From Dimorphilus gyrociliatus (Eukaryota; Annelida; Polychaeta; Dinophilidae), in the NCBI GenBank assembly GCA_904063045.1, contig CAJFCJ010000022.1:620001-684000 (forward strand): a stretch of DNA of 64,000 nucleotides, written 5' to 3'. Position 1 is the stretch's first letter; each line of letters begins with the position of its first letter. Below, in pieces: positions 1 to 12,270 of this stretch. Under the pieces are notes generated by a model. It was not told where the DNA came from and ran no database searches. It saw only the letters and a list, made by a program, of their open reading frames with translations. The position numbers were made by a program, and so were the translations under genes.

Positions 1-131
1 AATAATCGTATAGGCGTCTGTATTACTTGTATTTATATACTTTTTATATTAATATTCAGACACGTTTCTCTATTTAAATAGTGGAATGAGAATGAGAATG
101 AATGTAGAATAATAAATTTTCACTTTTTTAG

Positions 132-1505
132 GTATGATAAAGACTCTCTATACGAATTTATAACGTTAGAAAGGGATAAAAAATGCTTGGACGCGATTTG
201 CTGCACTAATTATCTCGTTATAGTGATAATGGTAATAGATAATAATTGAATAATAATAATAATATCCAACTAATAGATCCATTGAAAATATCAGTACATT
301 TACATATCTCTGTTTTGCAGCTAAACGAAGCGCTAAGTCTGCAATTTTATAGGATAGAAGATATCTTGAATAAAATTGTTACAAAGTCATATAGCAGCAT
401 TGAAATTGCTAAGACTGGTCCACTGGCTATAGACGATAAGAACGATAGGGTTTTTATAGGTAAATATTAATTCTTTGACGCATAACAGGTAAAATAAATT
501 GGATAGTAGAAGAGTAACCGAGTAAATACGTTTTTGTAAATATAAAGTATTACGGCAAAAAGGAATTATTCAACTTTACTTAAAGTAGTTAGTCGAGACA
601 CGCTTAGAGCAAAGAGGTTAGCGGGTATTCTTTCACTTTTGTGTATTTAGTATAGAAAAAACATTTGTTCGATAGTATCTCATGAATATTCTAATAAACA
701 CATTTACTTTGGTTTTATTAGATAAGTGGGCAAGGTTTCTTTTATATCTGATTAATTATTGAATAGAAAGTACACGTGTGCGTGTCTGTTTATGCGTCAA
801 GTTACTCTGATACAATTACTCTACCTCTAATAATTATCCATAGCTGGAACTTTATGGAGCGGCTCGTGGTCTTCTAACGAACGCAATTCGACGTCCAACG
901 AGTGCTTGGAGAGGCTGGTAAGAGTTTATAGGATTGAAACAATGGAGTTGGAAGAAAAGTTTGAAGCAGTTAAAAATAGAATAAAACTGTTAAGAATCGA
1001 TGGCAATCAAATTGCCATTGCAGATAATTTGCACGGTGTTAGAATATTTTGCACAAATTCGTTAAAGTTATTATACGAAATTGAAGTTGATGAAATAAGA
1101 AATATCATTCTTGTAGGAGATTATTTAGCCGTCTTCCATAAATTCGAATCAAACGTTTCATTATGGAATTCGCAGGAAAAAAAGACTATACTTTGTCTTA
1201 ACATACAAGATCAAGTTAAAGAGCTGCTTGACGACGACGATGCCGATATTCTCCTTGATGAGGATACGGAGACGAGCGTTATAAATTTACCGTACGAGGA
1301 TAGCGGTCTATTACTATACGCTACGAGAACTGGTAACGTTTTCGGAATGATTGTTAATAGTAGATATAAATTATTTAGCATATCGAGTCCATTTTCGGAA
1401 GAAGAAGAGAAATATGGATTAAAAACCTTATGTTACATTCACCCTGGTTTGATTGTGCTTGTCTCCAAGAGTTTAGTTGTACTCGATTTTAATCTCCCAA
1501 AATAA
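132..1505 (+). CDS. WD40-like beta-propeller protein, 3' part (5' end outside window)
   Basis: Three exons can be joined in frame: 132-231, 321-459 and 844-1505, with GT donors after 231 and 459 and AG acceptors before each following exon. The protein carries WD-like blades. The join at 459/844 gives a run reading VFIAGTLWSGSW, a typical WD-repeat strand, followed by further beta-rich segments such as IRNIILVGDYLAVF and GLLLYATRTGNVFGM. The C-terminal part has an acidic loop (LLDDDDADILLDEDTE). The family cannot be fixed without the N-terminus; an F-box/WD protein or a scaffold is possible. It converges on the CNBD2 gene, with only 140 bp between the two stop codons. The AATAAA poly(A) signal overlaps the stop codon. 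Confidence 0.7.
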
Positions 1506-1506
1506 A
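1501..1506 (+). terminator. poly(A) signal AATAAA overlapping the WD40 gene stop codon
   Basis: AATAAA at 1501-1506 contains the TAA stop codon (1503-1505), which implies a very short 3' UTR. Confidence 0.6.
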
Positions 1507-1645
1507 GACAAAAGATAAAGAACAAATAGTTTTTTTTTATAAATCCTTTACAATTATATCCTTTTCTTATTTGATCTGTTTTGTTTGTTGTTTGTTTTTT
1601 GTTTGTTTGTTTGTTTGTTTGTTTATTTCCTTAATTCATTTTATT

Positions 1646-3612
1646 TTAATACTTTTTTATTGAATCTAACAAATTTTGCACCGCAGATTTCCTATGATTC
1701 TCCCAGTTTATTTCAACTTGTAGGTTTGCTTGTAAACGATCGTTGGAAGGATATGGTCTTATTTGCTCCCTTAAATATCTCTTTATGTGCTCGTCCATGT
1801 GCTTTTGAAAAAAGTGACGCCCTATCATAATTAATTCCGCTCCGTTGCTCACCAAAGTTACAGACACCTTGGGGTCGTCTGTCCTTTGTTCATTTTCCAA
1901 TTCAATATTCTCCAAACCCTATTCGACGCAAATTCAAAACATTTGTTTTAACCTTTGTTCACTATTAGTTATTAAAGAATACTAACAAAGGCGTCTCCTG
2001 GTCTGAGTTTTTTCAATTGAACAACTACTGTTGCGTCATCGTCGGCTCGTTCAAGGGGAACCCATATCATGTTACTTGGTATTTTTTCATCGAATTCCGA
2101 AACGAATTTATAATGTTTACCAGAACTCATTCCAATTTTAGTATGCCCCGATCTACTTCCGCCTGGTCGATTTTGTGAAAATTTACTATTAGACATTCCA
2201 GGTTGAGTAGAGTTGGAACTTAGGTTTATATCAGGCGCCGTATCAGGTCTGACTTTAAAATTTGAGGAAAAACTCCCTTCCCTAGAGGTTTCACTTTCGT
2301 CAAGCTTATTTAAGAATACATCAATATTGCATAATTTTGACTTTCTAGCAGTATTACAAGTTTTACTGGAGGACAGTCTACTATCAATTCTTGGACCTGT
2401 TAGAAATAATAATACATTATTGCGCAATTGGAATTTTCCTTTAAGATTTTCTTTTTTCGTTTCCCAAGTTTTCACTTGTAGAAAGGAAAGAGAAAGTAAA
2501 ACACAACGATTCTGTTGATAATATCTTTTTCCAATATATCAACAAGACAACAACAAAATACAATCAGCATCGCCTTTAATTATAAATCAAGTAGGAAAGA
2601 AAAAAGGCTTGATTTAAAGGAGATAAAGGAGAGAATGAAGAGGAGTATGCAATGAAAAATTCCTGCAACAGCGGGACGTAAACAACATAAAACATTCACA
2701 TATTTTACCAATCATTTTCGGCTCTATTACTTTATGCAAATGAATTAATAATTAATAAATTAGTTAACATATATTGCTATGGTAATAAATTATTTAAATA
2801 GATAGTTTTATGAATAGAAAGATATAGAGAATGAGAATTTATATTACGTTGTTCTGCAATGCCCAAGCGAGGAAGGAAAAGTTGACTACTTGACGGCGGA
2901 ATTTGTTTAACAATTTTTGGCTTTGCCGCCATTAAATTTTTCATTACAACGCAATTTCCCTACAAAATAGAAAAGGTTATATTTTAAGAAATGGCGTCGA
3001 TTATTTATGTTTCATACAGATTTCACTAAGATAACAAATTCATTCTTTAAACTGTCGGGAACCACTACTGTTCCTCTTTTAAAATAATGAAAAATGCACT
3101 CTTTAGGATGCTCCATCATTAGATGAATTGGCCATGTTTTCATCCACGATATAGTTCTGCAGAATTTTAAATGCTCCGGTTCGTTATCGTCTTTTGATGA
3201 GTAAAATATATCTAAGAAATCATCTCGTGCTATAACTAATAAATTCATTTTAGAGACGCTTTCGATGCTAGCAGTTCTTTTTGAATGATGAAGTAGAGCA
3301 ACTTCGCCAAAACTCTGACCTCTAACTAAACGCCCAACAGTCTCGTTCTCGTATCCGTACGGGCCCAACTTTTTCTTAGTCACAGCAGCAACCCCTGAGA
3401 GGATAAAATAAAAATTCTCTGCCGAATGACCCTCCTTTAAGATGAGACGTTTAGGCGTCACTCTGTTCAAATAGTGAAAATAATTTGTTTCATACAGACA
3501 TTCAGACAACTGAAAGATATAAACAGAAAGAAACATAGATGTATAGATGGATAGATAGAGAGAAAAAAGAATGAGAATAGTGATAGATTTTTGCAGGAGT
3601 AAGCTTATTTGA

Positions 3613-3648
<36 letters not shown>

Positions 3649-4736
3649 ATTCTCAGCTTGTTCTCAATAGTTAATCTCTTTAAACTATAAGAAGACAATC
3701 TTATTGTATTGAGTAGCACAATTCATAGATTAATATTATGAAAACTACAGTTTATTACTACTGTTATTAAGTGTATAACAACATTCAATAGTTAATTTTT
3801 TTATGGGTTTTCTACTTACTCCATAAACCAGGCTACCCTTGCTAGACGTTCTTGTAAATGCAAAGGATAATCCGAATAGGCGTCTAGCCTTTGTAAACCG
3901 TGTAATATTCTTTGAATCATTTCAGGTGTTCTAGCGTTAGATATTAAAGTGAGAGCGTATTTAACGTCGTATGGTAATGAGATCTCTTTTTTAGCTTGAA
4001 AATATTTAGGATCAAACTCAAGCTTATTCTCTTCCATAGATTTATAAGTAGTCTGCTCTTCCAGCTCATTGGCAAGATCGTAAAAAGTTCGAACCTGCCT
4101 TTCTAATTTTCTCTTGAACCTATACAAAAAAAAACATTGTTCTTTTCTCTCTTCTCTTCAACAGTTGATAATTTATTGAAAGATATTCCTTTGTTTAAAA
4201 GGAAAGTATCTTTAAAAGGTCTTAAAGCCTCTCCTTAATATATACATAATATATTACATTATTGAATAGCTAGCTTAAGCAGTTAATAAAAGTTTGGGAG
4301 TGACTTTTCCTTCTCCTTCAAACTTCATATTCATTAATTTACAACGGTACTTACAAGAAAAGTAATACTCTACTTACTGCATGATTATCTGCATCCACGT
4401 GTGACATATTATCACTCTCCTAGCAGTTTTATATATGAAGGTAAACGCCTATGTTATTTTAATAAAGGATAATTAATTAGTTTACAGTTATCCGAGAAGG
4501 GAACGTAAATTGTTATTATTTACCTGATCCTGATCGGCGAATAATCCGACGTATTGACTCTCTACTTCATTCCTTGGAGGATTCGCCTGCTTTGATATAT
4601 TATGGTAAAAAGAACTTTTGGCGGCTGCTGGTCTAGTATTATTTTTTGGAGTTCTAGGTACATCTTCAACAGTTGGAGTAAATAGCCTCGATCCTGGGCG
4701 AGATATTGGTGTACGAGAAGCACTCCGGTATTCCAT
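1646..4736 (-). CDS. CNBD2: Cyclic nucleotide-binding domain-containing protein 2-like
   Basis: Seven coding exons on the minus strand, in transcript order: 4736-4524, 4448-4378, 4119-3820, 3509-3018, 2959-2848, 2474-1987 and 1918-1646. The N-terminus is low-complexity and Pro/Arg-rich. Exons 2-3 give a basic helical stretch (RRVIICHTWMQIIMQ, then FKRKLERQVRTFYDL) typical of this family. Exon 4 holds the cyclic-nucleotide-binding domain: FYFILSGVAAVTKKK, then the phosphate-binding-cassette-like GQSFGEVALLHHSKRTASIE. The C-terminal exons are specific to the family. Phases close at every junction except exon 3/4, where a short exon or a different donor is missing from my model. CNBD2 is known in vertebrates as a cAMP-binding protein of male germ cells; a role here is inference. 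The gene is divergent to the tetraspanin. AATAAA abuts the stop codon (1640-1645 on the complement). Confidence 0.75.
3616..3644. repeat. (AT)n microsatellite inside the CNBD2 intron
   Basis: An uninterrupted TA dinucleotide run lies between CNBD2 exons 3 and 4, in the same intron whose junction could not be resolved. Confidence 0.9.
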
Positions 4737-5453
4737 GGTCTTTCAACGCTTACTGTTTACATATTTCGCTCTGCGTTACTACGGATTAGGATCAATAGAA
4801 TCTTCGACTGTAGCTGGATTAATCTCTCGTAATATCTATTCACTTTATGATTGTTTAATAAATGTTCAGTGCGTTCAACCCACAAGCGCGATGAAGATTT
4901 AAGAATAAAGACTACAAGTGCGAAAAGGTTTATTATTATCAATACAGTATGTATATTAATTTTAGATTAATATCTAATAATTGATAATCTACATAATCTA
5001 GCGGACATTTTATTCTATTCTTTATTCATATTCTTGCTATAGTTTTACCGAGACTGTATGTCTCTGTTTGTCTGTATCTCTTTCTCTCTCTCTCTCTCGC
5101 TGTATAAATTTATACTATATATTATATTCCTTCCTAATAAGAGAGCGCGGCAAACTAGAGAGGAAAGGGGAATCGGCAATCATGATTGGCCTAAGGTCTT
5201 TTCTCTCTCTGAGAACAAACTGGTCTTCGGGAAAAGAGAATAAAAACAGAATATAGAGAGACGCCTTTGGAGTTTATAGGATGAAAAAATTAGAGTAAAC
5301 AACTTTCATTCTAATAATTTTTTAATATTTATCGATCACCTCGAATATTAGGCATTTTCAATACACTTTTCAAAGAACGCCACCTACGGGCCTAACGAAA
5401 CACTCTGGTTCCTATTGAAAGAATGTGAATCTATTTTTTTTGTACACGGAAAT
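4737..5453. other. Divergent promoter region between CNBD2 and the tetraspanin
   Basis: About 700 bp separate two divergent start codons. The stretch holds a short CT tract near 5083-5098. I see no further gene or clear core-promoter element in it. Confidence 0.4.
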
Positions 5454-6687
5454 ATGTCAAAGATTGACTGTACCGCAACAATTATAAAATTATTGTTATT
5501 CTTCTCTAACGTCTTCTTTTGGATTGTAGGAATTCTGGTAATTGGATTTGGTATTTGGGTCATTCAGCAAGAAAGCGAACTTTTGGGTGACAATGCTGAT
5601 ACAGAAGTGTATAAAATTGTTTATTCAGTAACAATTGTGATAATATTGGTCGGGGTGATTGTTTTCATAGTTGCTTTCGTTGGATGTATTGGTACGATAA
5701 GAGAGAATATAACTATATTAAACGTCTTCATCGGTCTTCTTATTGCCGAAGTTGTTGTTGAATTAAGTCTGATTGTTGTAGGATTTTCTCTATATGAAAC
5801 AATTAAGGATGAAGTGATTGATAGTTTAAAAGATACCTTGGTATATTATCTAGATTCGCCGTCAATAAGAGATTTAATTGATACATTTCAACAAGCAGTA
5901 AGTAATACAATTCGCTTTTCTATTCTTCTATCAATAAGACACAATTAAATTGAAACAACCTACGCATAGGGAAATTCAATACTCATACTTGAATAAATTC
6001 AAGTTTCGGCTAAGATCCTAACGGCAATCTGTTAGTCTTTTTTCTCTCTATTTAAGAAATATACTATGTATATTTAGTTCAAAGGTATTATTCAAAAAAT
6101 TTTGGGATAGGTCTTTAAAATATAGATTTAATCACTTTTTTTCGGCCTATAAATCAACTTTATGCTATTTTTTAAATTTTATTTAATAATAGCCTAGACA
6201 TAATCGTAAAATCTTCCTAAAATACAATTCTCTACCAGTCTCCTTTTATGATCTAAGTGTTGTTCCCTTTTTATTTTTTCTATAGTTTCTATGCTGCGGT
6301 GTTTCAACAAAAGGCTATAAGGACTGGAAAGTCAACGAATACTACGGCTGTAAAGAAAATAATCCATTCTACCTGGCTTGTAGTGTACCGTGGACATGTT
6401 GTATTGGAGCTAAAGATGACCAAGAAACCATGATAAATAGAATGTGCGGAAAAGGAGTTCTTGAAGATAAGTCAGAGAATATTGGAGCTATTTACACAGA
6501 AGGTTGCATTGATGCCGTTCATAATAAATTAAAATCAAATCTCTCAATTGTTCTTGGCATGGTTACTGGAGTTTTCTTTCTGCAGATAATTGGAATATTT
6601 TTAGCATTCCTGCTCAGAGTAACTATCAAGAGTAATCAATCTGAAATCAATCGACCAACGAATAATTCTGAAGAAGACAATGAATAA
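5454..6687 (+). CDS. TspanC8-type tetraspanin
   Basis: Two exons, 5454-5897 and 6286-6687, join in phase 0 to give 281 residues. The ATG at 5454 (MSKIDC) is chosen because in-frame sequence upstream offers only TTG. Four hydrophobic segments are visible: residues about 12-35, 57-80, 87-111, and one near the C-terminus (IVLGMVTGVFFLQIIGIFLAFLL). The large extracellular loop begins exon 2 with the diagnostic CCG. It has eight cysteines in all: CCG, YYGC, LAC, TCC, MCG and EGC. That is the TspanC8 pattern; human TSPAN5, 14, 15, 17, 10 and 33 regulate ADAM10 trafficking. Its partner here is inferred to be an ADAM10 homologue. The AATAAA at 6683-6688 overlaps the stop codon. Confidence 0.88.
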
Positions 6688-7142
6688 AACTAACTGAAAT
6701 GTTTTTTAAGGTGCTTATTACGCGGAAGAGAAGAGACTATTGATAAAAAAATTTTCTCACTACTTCTCTTTTAATTCTCCTTGTTCTTTCGTACGAATGA
6801 GTAATTAGAAATAAAGATAGTAATTGGAGGAAATTTCTCCAAATCATTCACTTCAAATATACCTTACAGTTTCAACTAAGATTTAATCAAGAAAGGCAGC
6901 GTTCTCTTCGTCTACTAAACATATTTGATAACGAATGTTTTGTTTTGAATAGTCAATAAATGAGCTATTTTCCCATTCAAATTCAATTTTTAAAAAGACT
7001 TATCTTTAATCAAAGAAAAGAGAAATAATACAAAACAATAAAACAATATAATTTCTAATTCGTCGTAATTTAAAAGAAATATTTAAAAAGAAAGTTGTTA
7101 AAAACGATAAAATGAAGGTTAGAATGTTTCCAGTTTCTTTCC
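6688..7142. other. Convergent intergenic spacer
   Basis: An AT-rich gap lies between the tetraspanin stop and the SPICE1 stop. I see no gene or repeat in it. Confidence 0.5.
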
Positions 7143-9766
7143 CTATCTTCCGTTTACGCGTAATGATGATGGTGAACCTGGTAAAATCGGAGACACTGGA
7201 GGGGAATTCTGACCATTTTCACCTTTCACCTAATTAAATAAAAACAGCAACGTTTTAATTCACCATTATTCTCTTCTTTGACTATTTGCTTTGGTACTAC
7301 GAAGTATACACTCGCTAGATGTCACTACTCGTCTCACAAAATGAAATACAAAATACAGTACATACCTCGATATAGCCTTGAAGTAAGCCATCTAATTTAA
7401 GTTTCGCCTCCAAATGCTTTCTATTTAGTTCTTCTAATTGTTTTTGAATGTATTCATGAGAGGCGTCAACTTCGTCGGGTATGATTGCAACACTTTCTAT
7501 ACTTTTATCGCCATCCAAGTGAGATGTTGAAGAAATAGTTGTTTTTAATTGATCATACGAATCCATTAAATCTGTATAAATTATACAGTAGAAATGTTCA
7601 AATATAAAGTGATTTCGGCTCTATTCAGCAATAAACGTAGAACTATACACAGAATGTGCATTATTATTATTATTGCTGTTATTGTTTTGTTGTTGTAAGA
7701 CTTGCCTAAAGGATTTCCACGTTGAATATTCTATTAAAGAAAAACAAATCAATGAAAGAGTTCACTAGAAAGAGATTTCTTTATAGTTAATTATTTTTAC
7801 CTGGCTTTCAATCATTCTCCTATTACGTTCTGAGTGAATTGCTTCCTCTTCTCTTTCCTCTTCTCTTCTTTCCAGTGTTTTCATTTCTCTGACGTTTTCT
7901 TCTCCCTTTTCGCTGTAGCCCCCTCTTTCCGAGCTATGTTCAGAGTTCTTTTCGGGAGTAAAGCATTACGATTATTCAAATTTTTACAGTAAAACCAACA
8001 ACTACCTTTGTTTGAAAAGTTTTTAACGCTATCTTAACTCTATTCTCGTTGGCGACCATATCCTTTTTTAAAGGGTATAAACACATTGAAAAATAATTAT
8101 GTAAGTAACAATTGTAACTTGTTAAAAGTTATAGTTAAAAATAATAAACCAACAGCTGCTAAAACATTAACTAAACAATTTAGACGTTCAACTTTGCTCT
8201 CCAATTCCTCCCTTTTCAATGCCTCAACGGCGGCCCGTTTTTCACTTTCTCTGGCGCATTGAGCTAATTTCGTTACGGCATCAACGAGCATTAAAATTTC
8301 CTCTTTAGAATTCTTATGACATTCACAAGTACACGAAGCGTTCTCGGCCGTCTCTTTGATCTTTAGCCGAAAAGTGTTACATTGCAATAATACGAGAAAA
8401 ATAACAAAGGAAAATTTTAATACCTCCTCTCTAGTATCCTCTCTTCCCTCGCTCTTAACAGAACTTTCAACAACGGCTGTATCATTAACAGTATTGATTA
8501 ACGTTGATCTGTTTAGACTGGAGAAGCTCGTCTCCCAATCTTCACCTGCAATTAACAGTAAAGAATAGAAGCAAAAGAAGATGTTTATTCGATTAGTACA
8601 TAGAAATTTCTTGTCAAAATACTAACTGGCCATATCAGCTTTCGCTCGATTTTCATTTAATATATGTTTATATTGTTCCAAATCATTGCTTACATTATCT
8701 ATGTTAATATAAAATTACATACAAATATATACAACTGTTTTATTACTTCTTTTATTCTATTTACCATTCAATCTATCCAAAGAGTTCTTACTCATTATTG
8801 AATCGCTAAGAGCGTCTAATTTTGATAATTCTACTACTTCCGTTCCATCTGGTAAGAGAGACCTAAAATTTATAAAGAAGATTAATTAATAAATTTCTAT
8901 TTGGTGTTAAGCGTTTAAAAGACTGTTCAAAATATAAAGTTGTTTAAAAGTATTATACAGTATTCTGAATCTATTCAACTTACTGGTCATTTTTTAAAAT
9001 CCGTTTAGGCGCAACTGTAACGCTTGGTATACCAAAAAATTTCTAGCAAAAGAGAGACATTTCAGACTATTTTATAGAGATTTCAATACAATTAATTCCA
9101 AAAGTAAAATTACCTTTGGATCATCTCCGAACATGTCTTTAACAACCGCCAAAGTCTTATCACACTCGGCCAAGGTTTCGGAAAGCTGCAATCAAATGAT
9201 TGAAAATATCAAGATACCAAATATCTTTATACTGGATATAAATTTATAACCGTATGGCTTACCTGACTGTTATCCAAGTATACTTTATGTATTGCTGATT
9301 TCTTTGATTTATCTTGTTCTTTTTTCGAATTTTTCTGTTCATTTACTATTTTTTTTCGAGAAAAAGAAAAGGACAAAAAGACTTTTTTACTATATTCATT
9401 AATTGATTTTAATAATCCTTCTTACATTCTCTTAATCTTAGTGATAAAAGATCAAATTTTGCGGATTCTGCGTTCTTTGATTTATGAGACTCTTTTCGAC
9501 GAATCTAAACATAAATTTCAAATATGTTAGCTTAAAAACTAGCAGATTAATTAACTAATTAATTAATTAAAGGAATATTTACAATATCATCTGTACTGGC
9601 TTTGTAGACGTTCAAATCGTTAATTGTTGACTGTATCGTTGGTTTGTAATAGTAAAAAATATATTATTAACAGAAATTTGAAGTTATAATCAACACTTAC
9701 ATCCCACTCGGGTTTTAACTTCTTTTTCGATTTTGGCTTTAATTTTGTCTTTCTTTGGACAAACAT
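7143..9766 (-). CDS. SPICE1: Spindle and centriole-associated protein 1
   Basis: A minus-strand gene made of many very short exons. It starts with ATG at 9766. The first exon ends in LKPEWD (9766-9701) and the next (9630-9583) reads STINDLNVYKASTDDI. The third contains RRKESHKSKN. Together these match the N-terminal signature of SPICE1 (EWDNTVTDL...RATPEDLVRRHE...HKSKN). Later exons give LAECDKTLAVVKDMFGDDPK and then FFGIPSVTVAP, again SPICE1-like. The 3' half is coiled coil (KREELESKVERLN; REEEREEEAIHSER; IQKQLEELNRKHLEAKLKL), a short poly-Q/N exon near 7670-7740, and a Pro/Ser tail ending at the TAG at 7143. SPICE1 localises to centrioles and the spindle and supports centriole duplication. 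The 3' exon boundaries (7143-8400) are less certain than the 5' ones. One exon near 8100-8390 can be read into a hydrophobic stretch that is more probably intronic. Confidence 0.85.
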
Positions 9767-10077
9767 TCTCTACTAAAGACAGAACAGGTTTGATCACGTC
9801 CAAGGTAAAAAATATATCTATTTATTTATATATGTTCAATAGACGAAACAGTGATTATTGCGATATATAATTAATTTATAATACTATCGAATTGTTTAAA
9901 TATATAATTTCCAGAGAAATCTCTCGTTTTTAACAAGTTAAGAACTAACGTTATTTGAAAATTTGACTATTGGAATAAAGGAACTAAACGAATTTGCTTT
10001 TTGTTTCTTTACCTAATATTATTCCCGCATTTTATAGTGTCCATAAGATTTCTATAAAAAATGATAAAGACTACCGG

Positions 10078-10086
10078 TAGATGGCG
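10078..10086 (+). promoter_or_regulatory. AGATGGCG motif upstream of SPICE1
   Basis: TAGATGGCG lies about 315 bp upstream of the SPICE1 ATG. It belongs to a recurrent motif set in this window that resembles the CTCF core (AGRTGGCGC) and the YY1 core (AAGATGGCGGC). The assignment is inference from the motif alone. Confidence 0.3.
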
Positions 10087-12139
10087 TTATATATAGAGAA
10101 TACATATGGATATATAGTTGTTTGGTACTAGGCGCTATCGATAGGTGGCTGAAAGGTAAAGTGTGTAAAAGGCGTGTAATTGACCAATCGTGCTGTAACA
10201 GTTAACATAAAGTATTAAGAGTTGAAAAAGTATTAATCTTTGAGGCGGAAATTGACACTAAAAACGTGTCTAAAGAGAAAGTTAATCATTTGTTAAAACA
10301 CGGCAAATCGTTAATAAGACGATAGAAAACCTTTTTATTACGTAATTGTAATGTTTATTATTTTATTTACTCCAAAAGATTTTAAAGGCCTAAGGAGCAG
10401 GAATGTTGTTTAGTGAGAAGAGCGAGTGGGTAGGCTAGGCGGAGGAAAAAACGCCTTTTAAAAAGTTACCAAAAGAAATGAAGTGGAAGTTGGAGAGAGA
10501 GAGACAAGTAGACAGTGACAGTGACAGACATACAGAGATAGAGACAGACACACACAGAGAAAGAAAGATATAAACTAAACTACTAGCAGTTATGCAGAGA
10601 CCTTTTAAAAAATATTAAAATCTATTTGTCTTGTGGATGAGAAGGGCATTTGCTAAGAATTCAAAAGGAAGGATAAGAAGGGAGTTCTAAGGAAGAAAAG
10701 TATTAGAGTAACAAGTTGCTTAAATATCGGTAATTCTTTCAGCTGATACTCGAGTGTTGTACGAAGATAGATAGAGTATGCTTTATATATTAAATATTGC
10801 AATTATCTTCAAAGAGTCTGCGGCTAAGTAAAGCAATACGGAATTGCAAATTCAATTCATTTTAAAGTAATCTCATATCATTTTTATTTTATATAGACAA
10901 GACATAAAAACTAATCCATGAAACAAACAATCACCAAAGAGAAACGGTTGGGACGTCAATGATCAAACATAATATTCATCTTATGGAAAAATGATTGCCT
11001 GACAAAGAACATCCTGTTTGTAGCGAGACCGTTTGATTGTTTGTCACCGCTTTCCTTCTGACGCAGCTGAAATCTTCCTATAACCTAATGCAGTTATGTA
11101 ATAGGCGTGAAAGAACGTTTATGCTTAGATATTTCGCACGTTCGGTGTTATGCAACGATAGAAAACAATCGAATTAGGTAATTATTTAATTTCATTGCAG
11201 GCGTTACGCGTCTCTTCATTCAACTAAGAATCGTCTATTATGAGGGAAATAAGGAGGAAGACGGTAATTTCAGGTTGTAACTATCGCTAGGCGACTTACT
11301 TAGGTGTTTTAGGAATGTCGTGTAGAGTTCTCTCTATCTCTCCCTCCGTCTCTTTCTATCCATCTCTCAACACCGTCTTTTTTGTCTCGGATAAAAGATT
11401 TGAAATTGTCACCTGAACAGCTAATTCCTTTGCTATTTTCTCTCTTTCAAATCAGAAAAAAATGACGCCATATTGTGAAATTCGTGCCGGTCTAAAAAAT
11501 ATGGTACAGGTGGGAGAGATGTAACCTTTACCACTGATAAACTAATCGGTAATCAAGGTCAGATTGGTCAAGGATCTATCATTTTTGTTCCCCTGGGTCA
11601 TTTTAAGGTTGTAAGTAGTTATAGAAAGTTTAAACAGCATCTATTAGTGAAATATTGCCTTAAGAAGTATTTTTATTAGACCTAGGTCTTTCTTCTGTAT
11701 TTTGGCGTCAATAAAATTAGCATGAGGTCTAAATATTGCCAATTTCTGTCCGATAGTTTATCTGGGGTGGACTGACCAAGGAGCAAGGGGGGCAATTTCC
11801 ACCTGGGTATTAACCCCCAGGGCTTTTTAACCGGTTCTTTTTTCCGTAATAGGAAAGGAAAAAAAAATCTTTGTGAACTATTTTAACGACGCAATAACTT
11901 TTTATTTCCTTTGCATACAATTAATCCTTAATTACTTTTTTCTTTTTTAGAATAAACCTTATTTTCCCTCTCTCTCTCTCTCTCTCTCTTCTCTTCTCTT
12001 GTTCCCTCTCTTTCCCTCTCACCTCCCACGCTTCTCCCTCTTTTTTCTCTCCTCTATCGTCACCTTCTTTTCTTTCATCCACTCTCTTCTATACATACAC
12101 CATGCACACAAAACAACATGCATACACTGTTTTTATCTT

Positions 12140-12270
12140 TTGCTGTAATCACGTGACACCATTAAACAACTTTTAGACATCACTCAAAACGCCCGCAACA
12201 AAAAAAACCGAACACATCTAGTCACGTGATGACGTCACAGGTGACGTAACATCGCGCACGTGTTGCTATA
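12140..12270. promoter_or_regulatory. Cluster of CACGTG E-boxes and a CRE
   Basis: Within about 130 bp there are three CACGTG cores (in TCACGTGACA, GTCACGTGATG and GCACGTGTTG), one perfect TGACGTCA and one GTGACGTAAC half-site. This is a dense bHLH/bZIP-type arrangement. An ATG follows near 12391, but no convincing first exon could be defined. Confidence 0.45.

Noticed and set aside
8100-8180. C-terminal transmembrane segment in SPICE1
   Set aside because: The hydrophobic reading follows a plausible donor, and another SPICE1-like exon lies downstream, so it is more probably intron.
11205-11508. Exon-like segments behind TTGCAG and AATCAG acceptors
   Set aside because: Their phases do not join (a stop appears in the needed frame) and no further exons could be linked.
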